From positions 1-22,365 of the forward strand of contig CAZGWJ010000040.1 of assembly GCA_964529445.1 (NCBI GenBank): 22,365 nt of DNA. The letters run 5' to 3'. Position 1 is the first letter of the stretch, and each line of letters opens with the position of its first letter. The notes below the pieces were generated by a model that saw nothing but the letters and a program-made list of their open reading frames with translations, did not search any database and was not told the origin of the DNA. Made by a program: the position numbers and the translations under genes. The stretch is from CAZGWJ01 sp964529445. Its GTDB lineage: Bacteria; Oederibacteriota; Muellerivitia; Muellerivitales; Muellerivitaceae. Shown in pieces: positions 1 to 6,815 of this stretch.

Positions 1-64
1 CCGTCGCCGTATCGGTGGCGGTTGCCGTCGGCGTGTCCGTCGGAGTCCGTGTGGACGTCGAGGT
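1..64. repeat. 64-base direct repeat, copy 1 (partner at 241-304)
   Basis: Bases 1-64 match 241-304 with a single difference (56 versus 296). That difference is a synonymous Thr codon change in the minus-strand frame. The 240-base spacing equals exactly 80 codons, so this is a higher-order unit inside the Thr-Pro tail. The copy at 1 may extend beyond the window. Confidence 0.9.
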
Positions 65-3000
65 GTCGGTGGGAGTGGGTGACGGCGAAGCCGTAGGCGT
101 AGCGGTGAGGGACGCCGTAGGCGTCATCGAATCCGTCGGGGTCGAGGTCATCGTCGAGGTCTCGGTGCTCGTCGGCGTGGAAGTCGGGGTATCCGTAGGC
201 GTGTCGGTTCCGGTCGCGGTCGGTGAGGACGTCGGCGACTCCGTCGCCGTATCGGTGGCGGTTGCCGTCGGCGTGTCCGTCGGAGTCCGTGTGGATGTCG
301 AGGTATGGGTGGGCGTGTCCGTCGGGGTCGAGGTTGCGGTATCGGTGGGCGTGGAAGTGGGTGATGCCGTCGGGCTGTTTGTGGGGGTGGAGGTTGGCGT
401 GTTCGAACTCGTCGCCGTTGGCGTCATTGTGCCCGTATCGGTGGGAGTGTCCGAGGGCGTGTTCGTGGGGGTATCGGTGGGTGTCAAAGTGGGGGAGTCC
501 GTCGGACTGTTCGTGGGGCTGTCGGTCTCCGTTTCCGTCGGGGTTTGGGTTGGGGTATCGGTCGGCGTATCGGTGGGCGTTGAGGTCGTTGTCGAGGTTT
601 CCGTGAGGGTCGGCGAAGGGGTCTCGGTCGGCGTCATTGTGGGCGTGGGAGGCAAGTCGTTGCAGTAGAAGGCGAACAAGGACATCTCGGCGGTGCTCTG
701 GTCGTTGCCGCTCCAGGACGCCGGCATCGGGCTGGCGAAATTGAAACCGGCCACGAAGTATTCGGACTTGGACCAGCCCAGCTTGTTGCCGGTGTACACG
801 ATCGTCGCGGGGCCCGTCTGGTCGATCAGCATGGCCAGCCAATAGGTGGCCGGGGCGGAAAGCGCGTGATCGACGACGTCGAAGGTGTTCCATCCGACCT
901 GCAGGGGTTGGTTGGCCGATTCGAACCTCAGGGTGCCCGGCTTGCCGTTGTTGTCGTTGTAGATCCCCACGCGACCCTGGTTGCCCGAGGAGAAGGACAG
1001 GTAAAACATCATGTGGGTCACGGTGGCGGGGGATGACAGGAACACCTTGTTGGTGTCGAGGTATCCCGCGTTGTTCCAGGGCGTGGCCTCGATCGTGGCG
1101 TTTCCGATGAAACCGGGGCTGGCGCAGGCCGGGGTGTTCGTGGCCGTGGGGGCCGGCGGCATGCACAACTCCGCGTAGAGGGAGAGTCGCCCGTCGTCCT
1201 TCATGTTGAGGGTGGGATTGTCCGGAAAGGGGCCGTATCCGTTGCTGGAGACCCAGGTGGCGTCCACCCATTCGTCGTTCTGGCTTCCGGTCTGGTCATA
1301 GGCGATCGAGACCGGACCGGCGTTGTCGAAGAGGCAGGCCAGCCAATAGGTGGTGGGCGTGGAAAGGTACGTGTCCGGCAGGTCGAAGAAGTTCCACCCG
1401 GCGTTCAGCACCTGGGATCCCGACTGGGCGAGTACGAGGCCGGGCCGGTCCGTGGCGTTGGCGTAGAGGGCCACGCGCCCCTGGTTGCCCGAGGTGGATT
1501 GGATGTAGAGCCGCATGCCGGTGACCGTGGCCGGTGCGGCCAGCATGACGCGGCAGGCGTCGTAATATCCCTGGTCGTTGAAGAAGGAGGAGCCGACGGC
1601 CGCATACCCGAGGGTGCCCGGGGAGGGGCAATCGACGGTGGATGTGACGGTGGGGGTGAAGGTGGGGGTCCCGAAGGGGCAGTACTCGGCCACCATGTTC
1701 CAGAGGTAATTCGTGACGGTCACGGGGCTAGGCGCATTGAAGGGTTGCGGGAAGACCCCGAAAGCCTGGGTCACGGCGGCGCCATCGGAAGAACCCGTGT
1801 TGTCCAGGGCCACGGTCACGCCGGATTGGACCTGGAAGGCCAGCCAGTAGGTTCCGGCCGATAGAAGCGTATCCGGTACGTCAAAGGTGTTCCATCCGAT
1901 CGCGGTGGTGCGGGCTGACGATTCGGCCCTCAGGTTACCCGGCAGGGAACCGGAGTCGTCGTAGAGCGCGACACGGGCCTGGGCGCCCGCCGTGTTAAAA
2001 ACATAGAGGGAAAGACTCGTGACGGTCCCGTCCTGGGTGAGATGGTACCGGGAACTGCGCACCGTGCCCGGAGGATGGATGATGTACGCGCCGACCGTGG
2101 GCCGGCCGAAAACCGATGCGGGACTGCACAGAGGCGTCAAGGTCGGGGTGGGTGTCTGCGTGATGGTCCAGGAGGGGGTCGGCGTGTGGGTGGGCGTCGG
2201 GGAATAGGTGGGAGTGTCAGCCGGCCCGCCCACGGTGGGCGTGTGGGTGGCCTGGGTTTCCGGTCCCATGACGAGTTCCATGTAATAGCGGGAGACGTCA
2301 TGGGTGGCGGGGGCCGAGGGGCCGGTGACGACCGAGCCGGGCAGGCCGGGATAACCGGGAACAGTGATGAGCTGGTGCTCGCCCTCGTAGTTCAGGGACG
2401 TGAGCCCGCAACCCGCATCCGAGATCCTCAGGACATAGCCCTTGGAGCTTGTCCCGTCGGTCACGGCCGCTCCGAAGAGCGTGGAGACCGGCATCGCCAT
2501 CTCCAGGTTCCAGACCCCTCCCGCATAGCTGATGGCGCTGTTCATGAAGTTGTCGGTGTCGGTGTCGCCGTTCCAGAGGAGAGGCGTCCCGGTGGTGTTG
2601 TTCCGCCAGAACATCCGGAAACGTCCCTTGGTCAGGAGGCTGGTGAGGTAAGTCTCCTCTCCGCGGTCCTCGAGAGCGGAGAGAGCGTTGGGTGTCGTGT
2701 TGAGTACCAGTTGGAAATCCCGCCCCTGGGTTCCGCAACCCTCGAAAAGGAGGTCCGCGTAGTCCACGTGGGAGGTGTTGAGCCAGGAGGCGCGGTTGGA
2801 GTTGAGGTCATCGTCCGGCCAGGTGGCCGCGAAATAGATGATGTTTGTGGCCCACGTACCGGTCTTCTGCCAGCGGAGGGTGACGGCGGACGCCGTCTGG
2901 TCGATGACCACGGGGCAGACCGCCTTGAAAGCGTTGGGATACTCGAGCGCGTCGTTGACGATCCCGTCCAGGGCCGGTACCTGGGCTGTGGTGGGGCAGA

Positions 3001-3877
3001 AATGCCTCCGGTCGGGAAGGGTTTGGCGCCTCAGCCGGATGGAGTAGTTGAGGGTGTCCCCGGTTGCGTTGGCGTAACTGCGGCATCGCACGTAGTAGGA
3101 ACCGGCCTGGTTCGGGATGAAATCGACCTGCGAGTTCTTCCAGCTCGGTTTGTAGCCCAACACGCCTCCGGCGTCGTCGTTGGTTGCGACGAGTGTGGCG
3201 GCGTCGGGCTGGTAGAGTTCCAGGACCGTGTCGGTGGTGAATTGGGAGGAGATGCCGGTTTCGATGACGTAGGCCGTTCCCAGATCGCTCTCCGGAACGT
3301 CGAACCGGAACCAGTCGTAATAATCGGTCTGGAAATTGTGGTATTGGGGGGAGGCGTCGGGAAGAAGCAGGGTCGCGGAGGCGGGCGTATCGTCCTCTTC
3401 GTAGGCATCCTCCATCCCCGTGGGGATCCCGATCTGCTTGAGCCGGCATTGATACCGGGTATCGGCAGGGCCGGTCCCGCCGATGCGACGGATCTTCAAA
3501 TACCAGGTTCCTGTCGAGGAAGGCGTGATGAGCACGCCGACATCCTCGCCGAGACCCACCGCCGTTACTCCGCCGGCTTCGGTCCCGTCCGGTCGGTAAA
3601 GGGTGACGGCGACCTGGGCTTGGGTTCCCACCACGCCGATCCGGAACTCGTAACGGTGCCCCTCGAAGAGATGGGCCTGGACGAAGTCCTCCTCGGGCGC
3701 GGTCTCGTTGAAGTCGTGGACCTGGTAGGGGCCGTTCACATCGATGAAGCGTGCTTGTGCGATCGTGTTGTCGAATTCGAAGGCATCCTGTGAATAGGCG
3801 GGGGTCATTGCGGCAAGGAAAACGATGATCGCAGGGAGGGAACAGTTTTCCCATATTCTGAAGATCTTGCAATCCAT
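1..3877 (-). CDS. Giant secreted multidomain protein with Thr-Pro repeat tail (3' end outside window)
   Basis: The frame is open from an ATG at 3877 to the window edge, giving 1292 residues with no stop; checkpoints throughout keep the same frame. Residues 1-31 are a signal peptide ending near AYSQD. Two beta-sandwich domains resembling bacterial pre-peptidase C-terminal (PPC) domains follow at about 35-150 and 155-275; the second starts EDAYEEDD. A CBM9-like segment starting near LDGIVND lies at about 295-555. Three homologous domains of about 150 residues each start and end with Cys: 584-733, 750-905 and 918-1072. They share GWN-FD and TYWLA motifs and are joined by Thr-Pro linkers. From about 1076 onward the chain is almost purely TPT-type repeats. 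No catalytic motif is seen. A cell-surface, adhesive or glycan-binding role is inference; the C-terminal anchor, if any, is outside the window. Confidence 0.88.
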   Translation of the reverse strand, partial: MDCKIFRIWENCSLPAIIVFLAAMTPAYSQDAFEFDNTIAQARFIDVNGPYQVHDFNETAPEEDFVQAHLFEGHRYEFRIGVVGTQAQVAVTLYRPDGTEAGGVTAVGLGEDVGVLITPSSTGTWYLKIRRIGGTGPADTRYQCRLKQIGIPTGMEDAYEEDDTPASATLLLPDASPQYHNFQTDYYDWFRFDVPESDLGTAYVIETGISSQFTTDTVLELYQPDAATLVATNDDAGGVLGYKPSWKNSQVDFIPNQAGSYYVRCRSYANATGDTLNYSIRLRRQTLPDRRHFCPTTAQVPALDGIVNDALEYPNAFKAVCPVVIDQTASAVTLRWQKTGTWATNIIYFAATWPDDDLNSNRASWLNTSHVDYADLLFEGCGTQGRDFQLVLNTTPNALSALEDRGEETYLTSLLTKGRFRMFWRNNTTGTPLLWNGDTDTDNFMNSAISYAGGVWNLEMAMPVSTLFGAAVTDGTSSKGYVLRISDAGCGLTSLNYEGEHQLITVPGYPGLPGSVVTGPSAPATHDVSRYYMELVMGPETQATHTPTVGGPADTPTYSPTPTHTPTPSWTITQTPTPTLTPLCSPASVFGRPTVGAYIIHPPGTVRSSRYHLTQDGTVTSLSLYVFNTAGAQARVALYDDSGSLPGNLRAESSARTTAIGWNTFDVPDTLLSAGTYWLAFQVQSGVTVALDNTGSSDGAAVTQAFGVFPQPFNAPSPVTVTNYLWNMVAEYCPFGTPTFTPTVTSTVDCPSPGTLGYAAVGSSFFNDQGYYDACRVMLAAPATVTGMRLYIQSTSGNQGRVALYANATDRPGLVLAQSGSQVLNAGWNFFDLPDTYLSTPTTYWLACLFDNAGPVSIAYDQTGSQNDEWVDATWVSSNGYGPFPDNPTLNMKDDGRLSLYAELCMPPAPTATNTPACASPGFIGNATIEATPWNNAGYLDTNKVFLSSPATVTHMMFYLSFSSGNQGRVGIYNDNNGKPGTLRFESANQPLQVGWNTFDVVDHALSAPATYWLAMLIDQTGPATIVYTGNKLGWSKSEYFVAGFNFASPMPASWSGNDQSTAEMSLFAFYCNDLPPTPTMTPTETPSPTLTETSTTTSTPTDTPTDTPTQTPTETETDSPTNSPTDSPTLTPTDTPTNTPSDTPTDTGTMTPTATSSNTPTSTPTNSPTASPTSTPTDTATSTPTDTPTHTSTSTRTPTDTPTATATDTATESPTSSPTATGTDTPTDTPTSTPTSTETSTMTSTPTDSMTPTASLTATPTASPSPTPTDTSTSTRTPTDTPTATATDTAT
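2..657 (-). repeat. Thr-Pro (TPT/SPT) low-complexity coding repeat
   Basis: About 215 codons of the giant secreted protein alternate Thr with Pro, Ser, Asp, Glu or Ala in motifs such as TPTDTPT and SPTDSPT. Shorter linkers of the same type lie between its domains, at about 2129-2260, 1631-1678 and 1127-1162. Such linkers are known as extended, often O-glycosylated spacers in exported proteins; glycosylation here is inference. On the plus strand the same bases give a spurious Val/Gly-rich open frame. Confidence 0.9.
241..304. repeat. 64-base direct repeat, copy 2
   Basis: Second copy of the sequence at 1-64, one synonymous mismatch, 240 bases apart. After base 304 the two copies diverge within the generic Thr-Pro repeat. 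Confidence 0.9.
662..2128 (-). repeat. Three tandem homologous Cys-bracketed domains within the giant protein
   Basis: The coding units are 1679-2128, 1163-1630 and 662-1126, of 150, 156 and 155 residues. Each opens with Cys (CSP, CPSP, CASP) and closes with Cys (EYC, ELC, FYC). All share a QGRVALY-like strand (AQARVALYDD, NQGRVALYAN, NQGRVGIYND), a PG turn, GWN(T/F)FD, and TYWLA. The paired terminal cysteines suggest a disulfide closing each module. I do not recognise a named family with confidence; the GW...F...TYWLA pattern is reminiscent of beta-sandwich surface domains such as DUF4082 or choice-of-anchor types. Confidence 0.8.
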
Positions 3878-3933
3878 GCGGGTCCGGACCTTGAAGGAGT
3901 GGTTGAAGCGGCGATTTGGTTTTAGTTGAATTC

Positions 3934-3962
3934 AGTTTATCGCTCGTTTGGTTTAACGTCAA
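3934..3962 (-). promoter_or_regulatory. Sigma-70-type promoter for the giant secreted protein
   Basis: On the minus strand a TTGACG -35 box (3957-3962) is followed after exactly 17 bases by TAAACT (3934-3939). It would start transcription near 3927, leaving a leader of about 50 bases before the ATG at 3877. Confidence 0.55.
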
Positions 3963-3969
3963 ACCGAAC
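3946..3969. promoter_or_regulatory. Inverted repeat overlapping the -35 box (candidate operator)
   Basis: GTTTGGTTT (3946-3954) and AAACCGAAC (3961-3969) are inverted with 8 of 9 positions paired around the 6-base centre AACGTC. The -35 box of the minus-strand promoter lies at 3957-3962, in the middle of the dyad, so a bound protein would block RNA polymerase. No regulator gene is adjacent. Confidence 0.4.
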
Positions 3970-4180
3970 CTTGACAAAGTGGGGAGGGCGTGATTTGAAA
4001 AGACGGGTCAAACAGGTGGCGGTTTACCGTTCCATTCCTCGTGGAAAAGGTCCACGAAAGGCTGGTTAACTGTTGTTTTGTTTAAAAGGTGCCTTACGCG
4101 CGCCTGAAAAATCTTCCCAAAGAAGGGGTGCTTTGGTAGACTCTAAATCCGATTTTGCAAATCATCCCAAGGGGTTTCCG

Positions 4181-5224
4181 ATGAATAAAATCGCCGCGAC
4201 GGTCCTGGGGTTCGTTTTTTTACTCGCCTGTCAGAGTCCATCCATCGCCGCGGGTCCCACCTATGTGACCAGCCACGTCATGGCGAGCACAACCTGGACC
4301 AAGGCCGATAGCCCCTACATCATCCAGGGTGATATCCTGGTCGCCAAGGGTGCGATCCTGACGATCGAGCCGGGGGTCGAGGTTCGCTTCGTATCCACCC
4401 AGGGCGGCAAGGTTACCGGGGCCACCACCGCCAACACCGATCTCATCGTGCAGGGCGGCCTGAGAGCCGTCGGCAGTTCCACGGAGCCCATCCAGTTCGT
4501 CCCCTACACGGCGGGCACTTACTGGGGAGCCATCTATTTCTCCAACGCCGATTCCGCCAACTGCCTCCTGCAGGGTTGCATGATCAAGGGCGGAAAAGTC
4601 GTCTGCAACTTCGCCTCTCCCACCATCACCCAATGCGCCATTTTCGGGTCCCAGAGCGGCATCGAGGTGGCCTACAACGCCCAACCCCAGATCGTCAACA
4701 ACCGCATCACGGCCAACGGCGCCGGCATCGTGCTCTGGGCCAATTCGTCGAACCCCGTCCTCCAGCGCAACCAGATCTACAACAACAACTTCGGCATCTA
4801 CGCCAAGAGCTTCGGCACGCCCACCATCTCCGACAACGCCATCTACCAGAACCGCAAGTACAACGTCGTGAACTTCGCCCCGGCTGACCTGACCATGATC
4901 AACAACGATTTCCGGGACACCGTGGCGGACAACATCGCCCGCCTCATCTATGACGGCCTCGACCGCCCGGGGCTGGGCAAGGTTCTCTTCATGCCCTATG
5001 TGGGCATGCCCGCCGGGACCACCATGGCGGGGGTGACGGCCCAGCCGGCCGCCAAGGAAGAACCCAAGCTCGACTACGAGGAGGAACTCTGGGGTTACGG
5101 GCGTCCTTTCGACGCCATGAAGCTCGAGAACCTCGAGAAGAAGCAGGCGAAGCCCAGCTCGACCATCAAGATCCTGGCCGTTGGCGCCACCGCCGCCCTC
5201 ACGGTCATCTTCCTTTTCCTGTAA
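4181..5224 (+). CDS. Exported right-handed parallel beta-helix protein with C-terminal membrane tail
   Basis: A 347-residue protein. The ATG at 4181 is chosen because AAGGGG sits about 7 bases upstream and a signal peptide follows directly (MNKIAATVLGFVFLLAC...SIAA); an upstream in-frame ATG at 4073 would bury it. Cleavage could be by signal peptidase I after SIAA, or LLAC could act as a weak lipobox. Residues about 40-265 are Asn-rich beta-helix coils (SPTITQC, QPQIVNNRI, NPVLQRNQIY, TPTISDNAIY), as in the NosD/periplasmic copper-binding and pectate-lyase-like families. An acidic linker and a hydrophobic segment (about 330-347, ending IFLFL) finish the protein with no basic residue after it. 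No polysaccharide-lyase catalytic set is visible; substrate unknown. Confidence 0.85.
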   Translation: MNKIAATVLGFVFLLACQSPSIAAGPTYVTSHVMASTTWTKADSPYIIQGDILVAKGAILTIEPGVEVRFVSTQGGKVTGATTANTDLIVQGGLRAVGSSTEPIQFVPYTAGTYWGAIYFSNADSANCLLQGCMIKGGKVVCNFASPTITQCAIFGSQSGIEVAYNAQPQIVNNRITANGAGIVLWANSSNPVLQRNQIYNNNFGIYAKSFGTPTISDNAIYQNRKYNVVNFAPADLTMINNDFRDTVADNIARLIYDGLDRPGLGKVLFMPYVGMPAGTTMAGVTAQPAAKEEPKLDYEEELWGYGRPFDAMKLENLEKKQAKPSSTIKILAVGATAALTVIFLFL

Positions 5225-5241
5225 AGCCGCCTTCCATCCGA

Positions 5242-5275
5242 GGGGCGCCGGGTACACCCGGCGCCCCTTTTTTTT
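5242..5275 (+). terminator. Intrinsic terminator after the beta-helix gene
   Basis: A perfect 11-bp GC stem (5242-5252 with 5257-5267) closes a TACA loop and is followed by eight T residues (5268-5275). It begins 17 bases after the stop codon of the beta-helix gene. Confidence 0.95.
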
Positions 5276-5327
5276 CGAGCGACTGCCCTGAAAAGAAAGC
5301 GTTATGGCCCCCTCGTTGAAACGGGGG

Positions 5328-5333
5328 TACAAT
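5328..5333 (+). promoter_or_regulatory. Probable -10 box for the PilZ pair
   Basis: TACAAT at 5328-5333 matches the -10 form seen before several genes in this window. No good -35 box lies at the right distance; TTGAAA at 5316 is too close. A start near 5340 would give a leader of about 70 bases. Confidence 0.35.
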
Positions 5334-5412
5334 GAGACCGTTCACCGAAAGCGGGTCGACGCCCCGGCAGGGACGGGACCGGCCCTTTCGCGTCATGGCA
5401 GGCGGGCTTCCG

Positions 5413-5790
5413 ATGACCCAGGAAAAACGAAAACACGACCGCGAGACCCTCTCTCTCCCCGTGCATTACAAGGTCTTCGACACGGAGAACCTGGAGGGCG
5501 ACCTTGACGATCCCACACTCGACCGCATGGGCATCCTGCAGGACCTCTCCGTCGGCGGCATGCAGGTACTGACCGGTTATCCCGTCCGGGAGGGACAGAT
5601 CCTCGAGCTCGAACTCGAGGTGCCCGGCCACGGGAGGGCGCGCACCCTGGCCAAGGTGGCCTGGACGAGGCCGGGTTCCGGGCCGCCCCGGGGCGATTGG
5701 CGTTGCGGCATCCGCTTCATCCCCGTCTATCACGAGGATATCGAGAAGATCCGCGAGTACTTTGGCGTCCTGGAGGAGAGCGAAACGTGA
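5413..5790 (+). CDS. PilZ-domain protein (cyclic-di-GMP receptor), first of a pair
   Basis: A 125-residue single-domain protein starting MTQEKRKHDRE. The ATG at 5413 has AGGCGGG upstream; earlier in-frame ATGs (5332, 5395) lack this and would add unconserved sequence. Both halves of the PilZ cyclic-di-GMP site are visible: RKHDR (RxxxR) near the N-terminus and DLSVGG (D/NxSxxG) at about residues 45-50. WRCGIRF is a typical late PilZ strand. The loop between the two motifs is longer than usual (NLEGDLDDPTLDRMG). PilZ proteins bind cyclic-di-GMP and pass the signal to motility, exopolysaccharide or secretion targets; the target here is unknown. Its stop overlaps the start of the next PilZ gene. 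Confidence 0.85.
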   Translation: MTQEKRKHDRETLSLPVHYKVFDTENLEGDLDDPTLDRMGILQDLSVGGMQVLTGYPVREGQILELELEVPGHGRARTLAKVAWTRPGSGPPRGDWRCGIRFIPVYHEDIEKIREYFGVLEESET

Positions 5791-6158
5791 CCGAGCCATC
5801 CGAGCGCCGCATCGAATCCAGGATCCCCGTGCGCATCCATGCCCGCTACCGGCTTCTCTATTCGCCGGACGGCACGCCCCCGGAGCCGGAACTCCACAAC
5901 GGCAACAACATCCTTTTCAACCTCAGCCGCGGCGGGTTCTTCCTTTCGACCAAGAATTTCCTGGAGATCGGGTCCAAGGTCCAGGTGGAGTTCCCGCTCG
6001 ACCCGGTCCAGGCCACCGTGAGGGGCGTCGCGATCGTGGTGAGGGCCAACAACTACAACTATCCCACCCAGGGCCGTTACGAGTACGGCTTCCAGTTCGG
6101 CGAACTGGGCATCGGTTCGAGGGAATATCTCGATCAATTCGTGCAACTCGCCCGCTGA
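5787..6158 (+). CDS. PilZ-domain protein, second of a pair
   Basis: A 123-residue protein starting VTEPSERRIESR. The GTG at 5787 overlaps the preceding stop by four bases (GTGA) and has GGAGGAG about 8 bases upstream, a classic translational-coupling arrangement. RIESR supplies RxxxR and NLSRGG supplies NxSxxG; YEYGFQF is the late PilZ strand. It is clearly related in plan to the first protein but not a close copy, so the pair are old paralogues, or the two may pair as a heterodimer (inference). There is no output domain, so it probably acts by protein contact. Confidence 0.85.
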   Translation: MTEPSERRIESRIPVRIHARYRLLYSPDGTPPEPELHNGNNILFNLSRGGFFLSTKNFLEIGSKVQVEFPLDPVQATVRGVAIVVRANNYNYPTQGRYEYGFQFGELGIGSREYLDQFVQLAR

Positions 6159-6201
6159 ATTCCGGCATCCCTCCGTCCCGGCCCGCGAGGGGTCCGGCGC
6201 G

Positions 6202-6230
6202 TTGTCGGGCCGCCTTGAAACGGGTAGAAT
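6202..6230 (+). promoter_or_regulatory. Promoter for the skp-lpxD-lpxC/fabZ-lpxA block
   Basis: TTGTCG (6202-6207), a 17-base spacer and TAGAAT (6225-6230). Transcription would start near 6237, about 57 bases before the TTG start of skp. The genes downstream to lpxA overlap or are separated by fewer than 10 bases, so this is likely the operon promoter. Confidence 0.5.
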
Positions 6231-6293
6231 CGGTCGCCGGAAGCCGTTTTCCTATCCCGATTCTGAAAGTGCGTCCATTCGGAGGTTCTTCCC

Positions 6294-6815
6294 TTGAGGT
6301 TCCGGTCGTCCTGGATCGCCGCCCTGCTGTTGTCCTGCGCCTTGCCCGCGGCGGCCGGCAACGTACGGATCGGCATCGTGGACATGCCGAGACTCTTCGC
6401 GGAGTACCCCGGAACGAGGGCCGCCCAGGTCCGTTACGAGGCGGTGGCCCGCGAGCGGGAACGGCGGCTTGCGGAGGACGAGAAGGGATACCGCGCGAAG
6501 AAGGCCGAGCACGACCGGCGGAAGGCGACCTTGGATGCCGCGGCCCGGAAGTCCGCGGAACGCGAGCTGGCACGCCAGGCCCGGGAGATCGAGAAGAGGA
6601 AGGAAGACTATCTCGCCGAGATGAGGGACCGGGAAGAACGCATGTCGAGGGACTTGGTGGAGGAGATCCGGACCCTCGTGGCGAAGGCGGCCGGAAAGCG
6701 GAAGCTGGACCTTGTCCTCGACAAGGAGAAGGCGGTCTACGTGAGGGATGCCGTGGACCTCACGCCCGAGATCCTGGACTCGTTCAAGGCCGCGGCCGAA
6801 AAGGACGCCCCCTGA
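6294..6815 (+). CDS. skp: OmpH/Skp-family periplasmic chaperone
   Basis: A 173-residue protein with signal peptide MRFRSSWIAALLLSCALPAAAG and the family opening VRIGIVDMPRLFAEYPG. A long charged helical stretch follows (about 45-130), which in Skp forms the coiled-coil tentacles, then a conserved C-terminal strand-helix (LDLVLDKEKAVYV). Skp binds unfolded outer-membrane proteins in the periplasm on their way to the BAM complex. The start is TTG at 6294, with GGAGG 8 bases upstream; no ATG fits. The stop overlaps the lpxD start by one base (TGATG). Skp beside lpxD is a widely conserved order, usually with bamA upstream; here bamA is absent and two PilZ genes lie upstream. Confidence 0.9.
   Translation: MRFRSSWIAALLLSCALPAAAGNVRIGIVDMPRLFAEYPGTRAAQVRYEAVARERERRLAEDEKGYRAKKAEHDRRKATLDAAARKSAERELARQAREIEKRKEDYLAEMRDREERMSRDLVEEIRTLVAKAAGKRKLDLVLDKEKAVYVRDAVDLTPEILDSFKAAAEKDAP

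Larger units (their letters stand above)
3878..4180. other. Divergent intergenic region, 303 bp
   Basis: This region separates the minus-strand giant protein from the plus-strand beta-helix gene and is visibly more AT-rich than the genes around it. It holds the minus-strand promoter and dyad (3934-3969) and a second dyad, TCGTGGA/TCCACGA, at 4039-4057. A weak possible plus-strand promoter is TTCCCA (4114-4119), 17 bases, TAGACT (4137-4142). No small gene with a convincing ribosome site was seen. Confidence 0.6.

Noticed and set aside
1..657. Possible CRISPR-like or tandem DNA repeat array
   Set aside because: No constant repeat-spacer spacing; the period is that of TPT codons within a coding frame.
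15..668. Plus-strand Val/Gly-rich open frame of 217 residues
   Set aside because: It is the antisense reading of the Thr-Pro repeat; the minus frame continues into recognisable domains.
2042..3793. Plus-strand open frame of 583 residues
   Set aside because: Low-complexity Gly/Val/Arg shadow of the giant minus-strand gene, which has a signal peptide and domain-like sequence in the same region.
2808..3977. Minus-strand open frame of 389 residues
   Set aside because: Arg/Pro-rich wrong frame; its reading crosses the mapped promoter and dyad, while the adjacent frame encodes the giant protein.
3971..3998. Plus-strand TTGACA as a promoter for the beta-helix gene
   Set aside because: A good -35 hexamer, but no -10-like sequence at 15-19 bases, and it is over 200 bases from the gene.
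4220..5332. Minus-strand open frame antisense to the beta-helix gene
   Set aside because: His/Gly/Asp-rich shadow lying across a clear terminator; no ribosome site or domain.
5762..6814. N-terminal extension of LpxD by 351 residues
   Set aside because: The frame is open, but LpxD family length and the TGATG overlap with skp fix the start at 6815.
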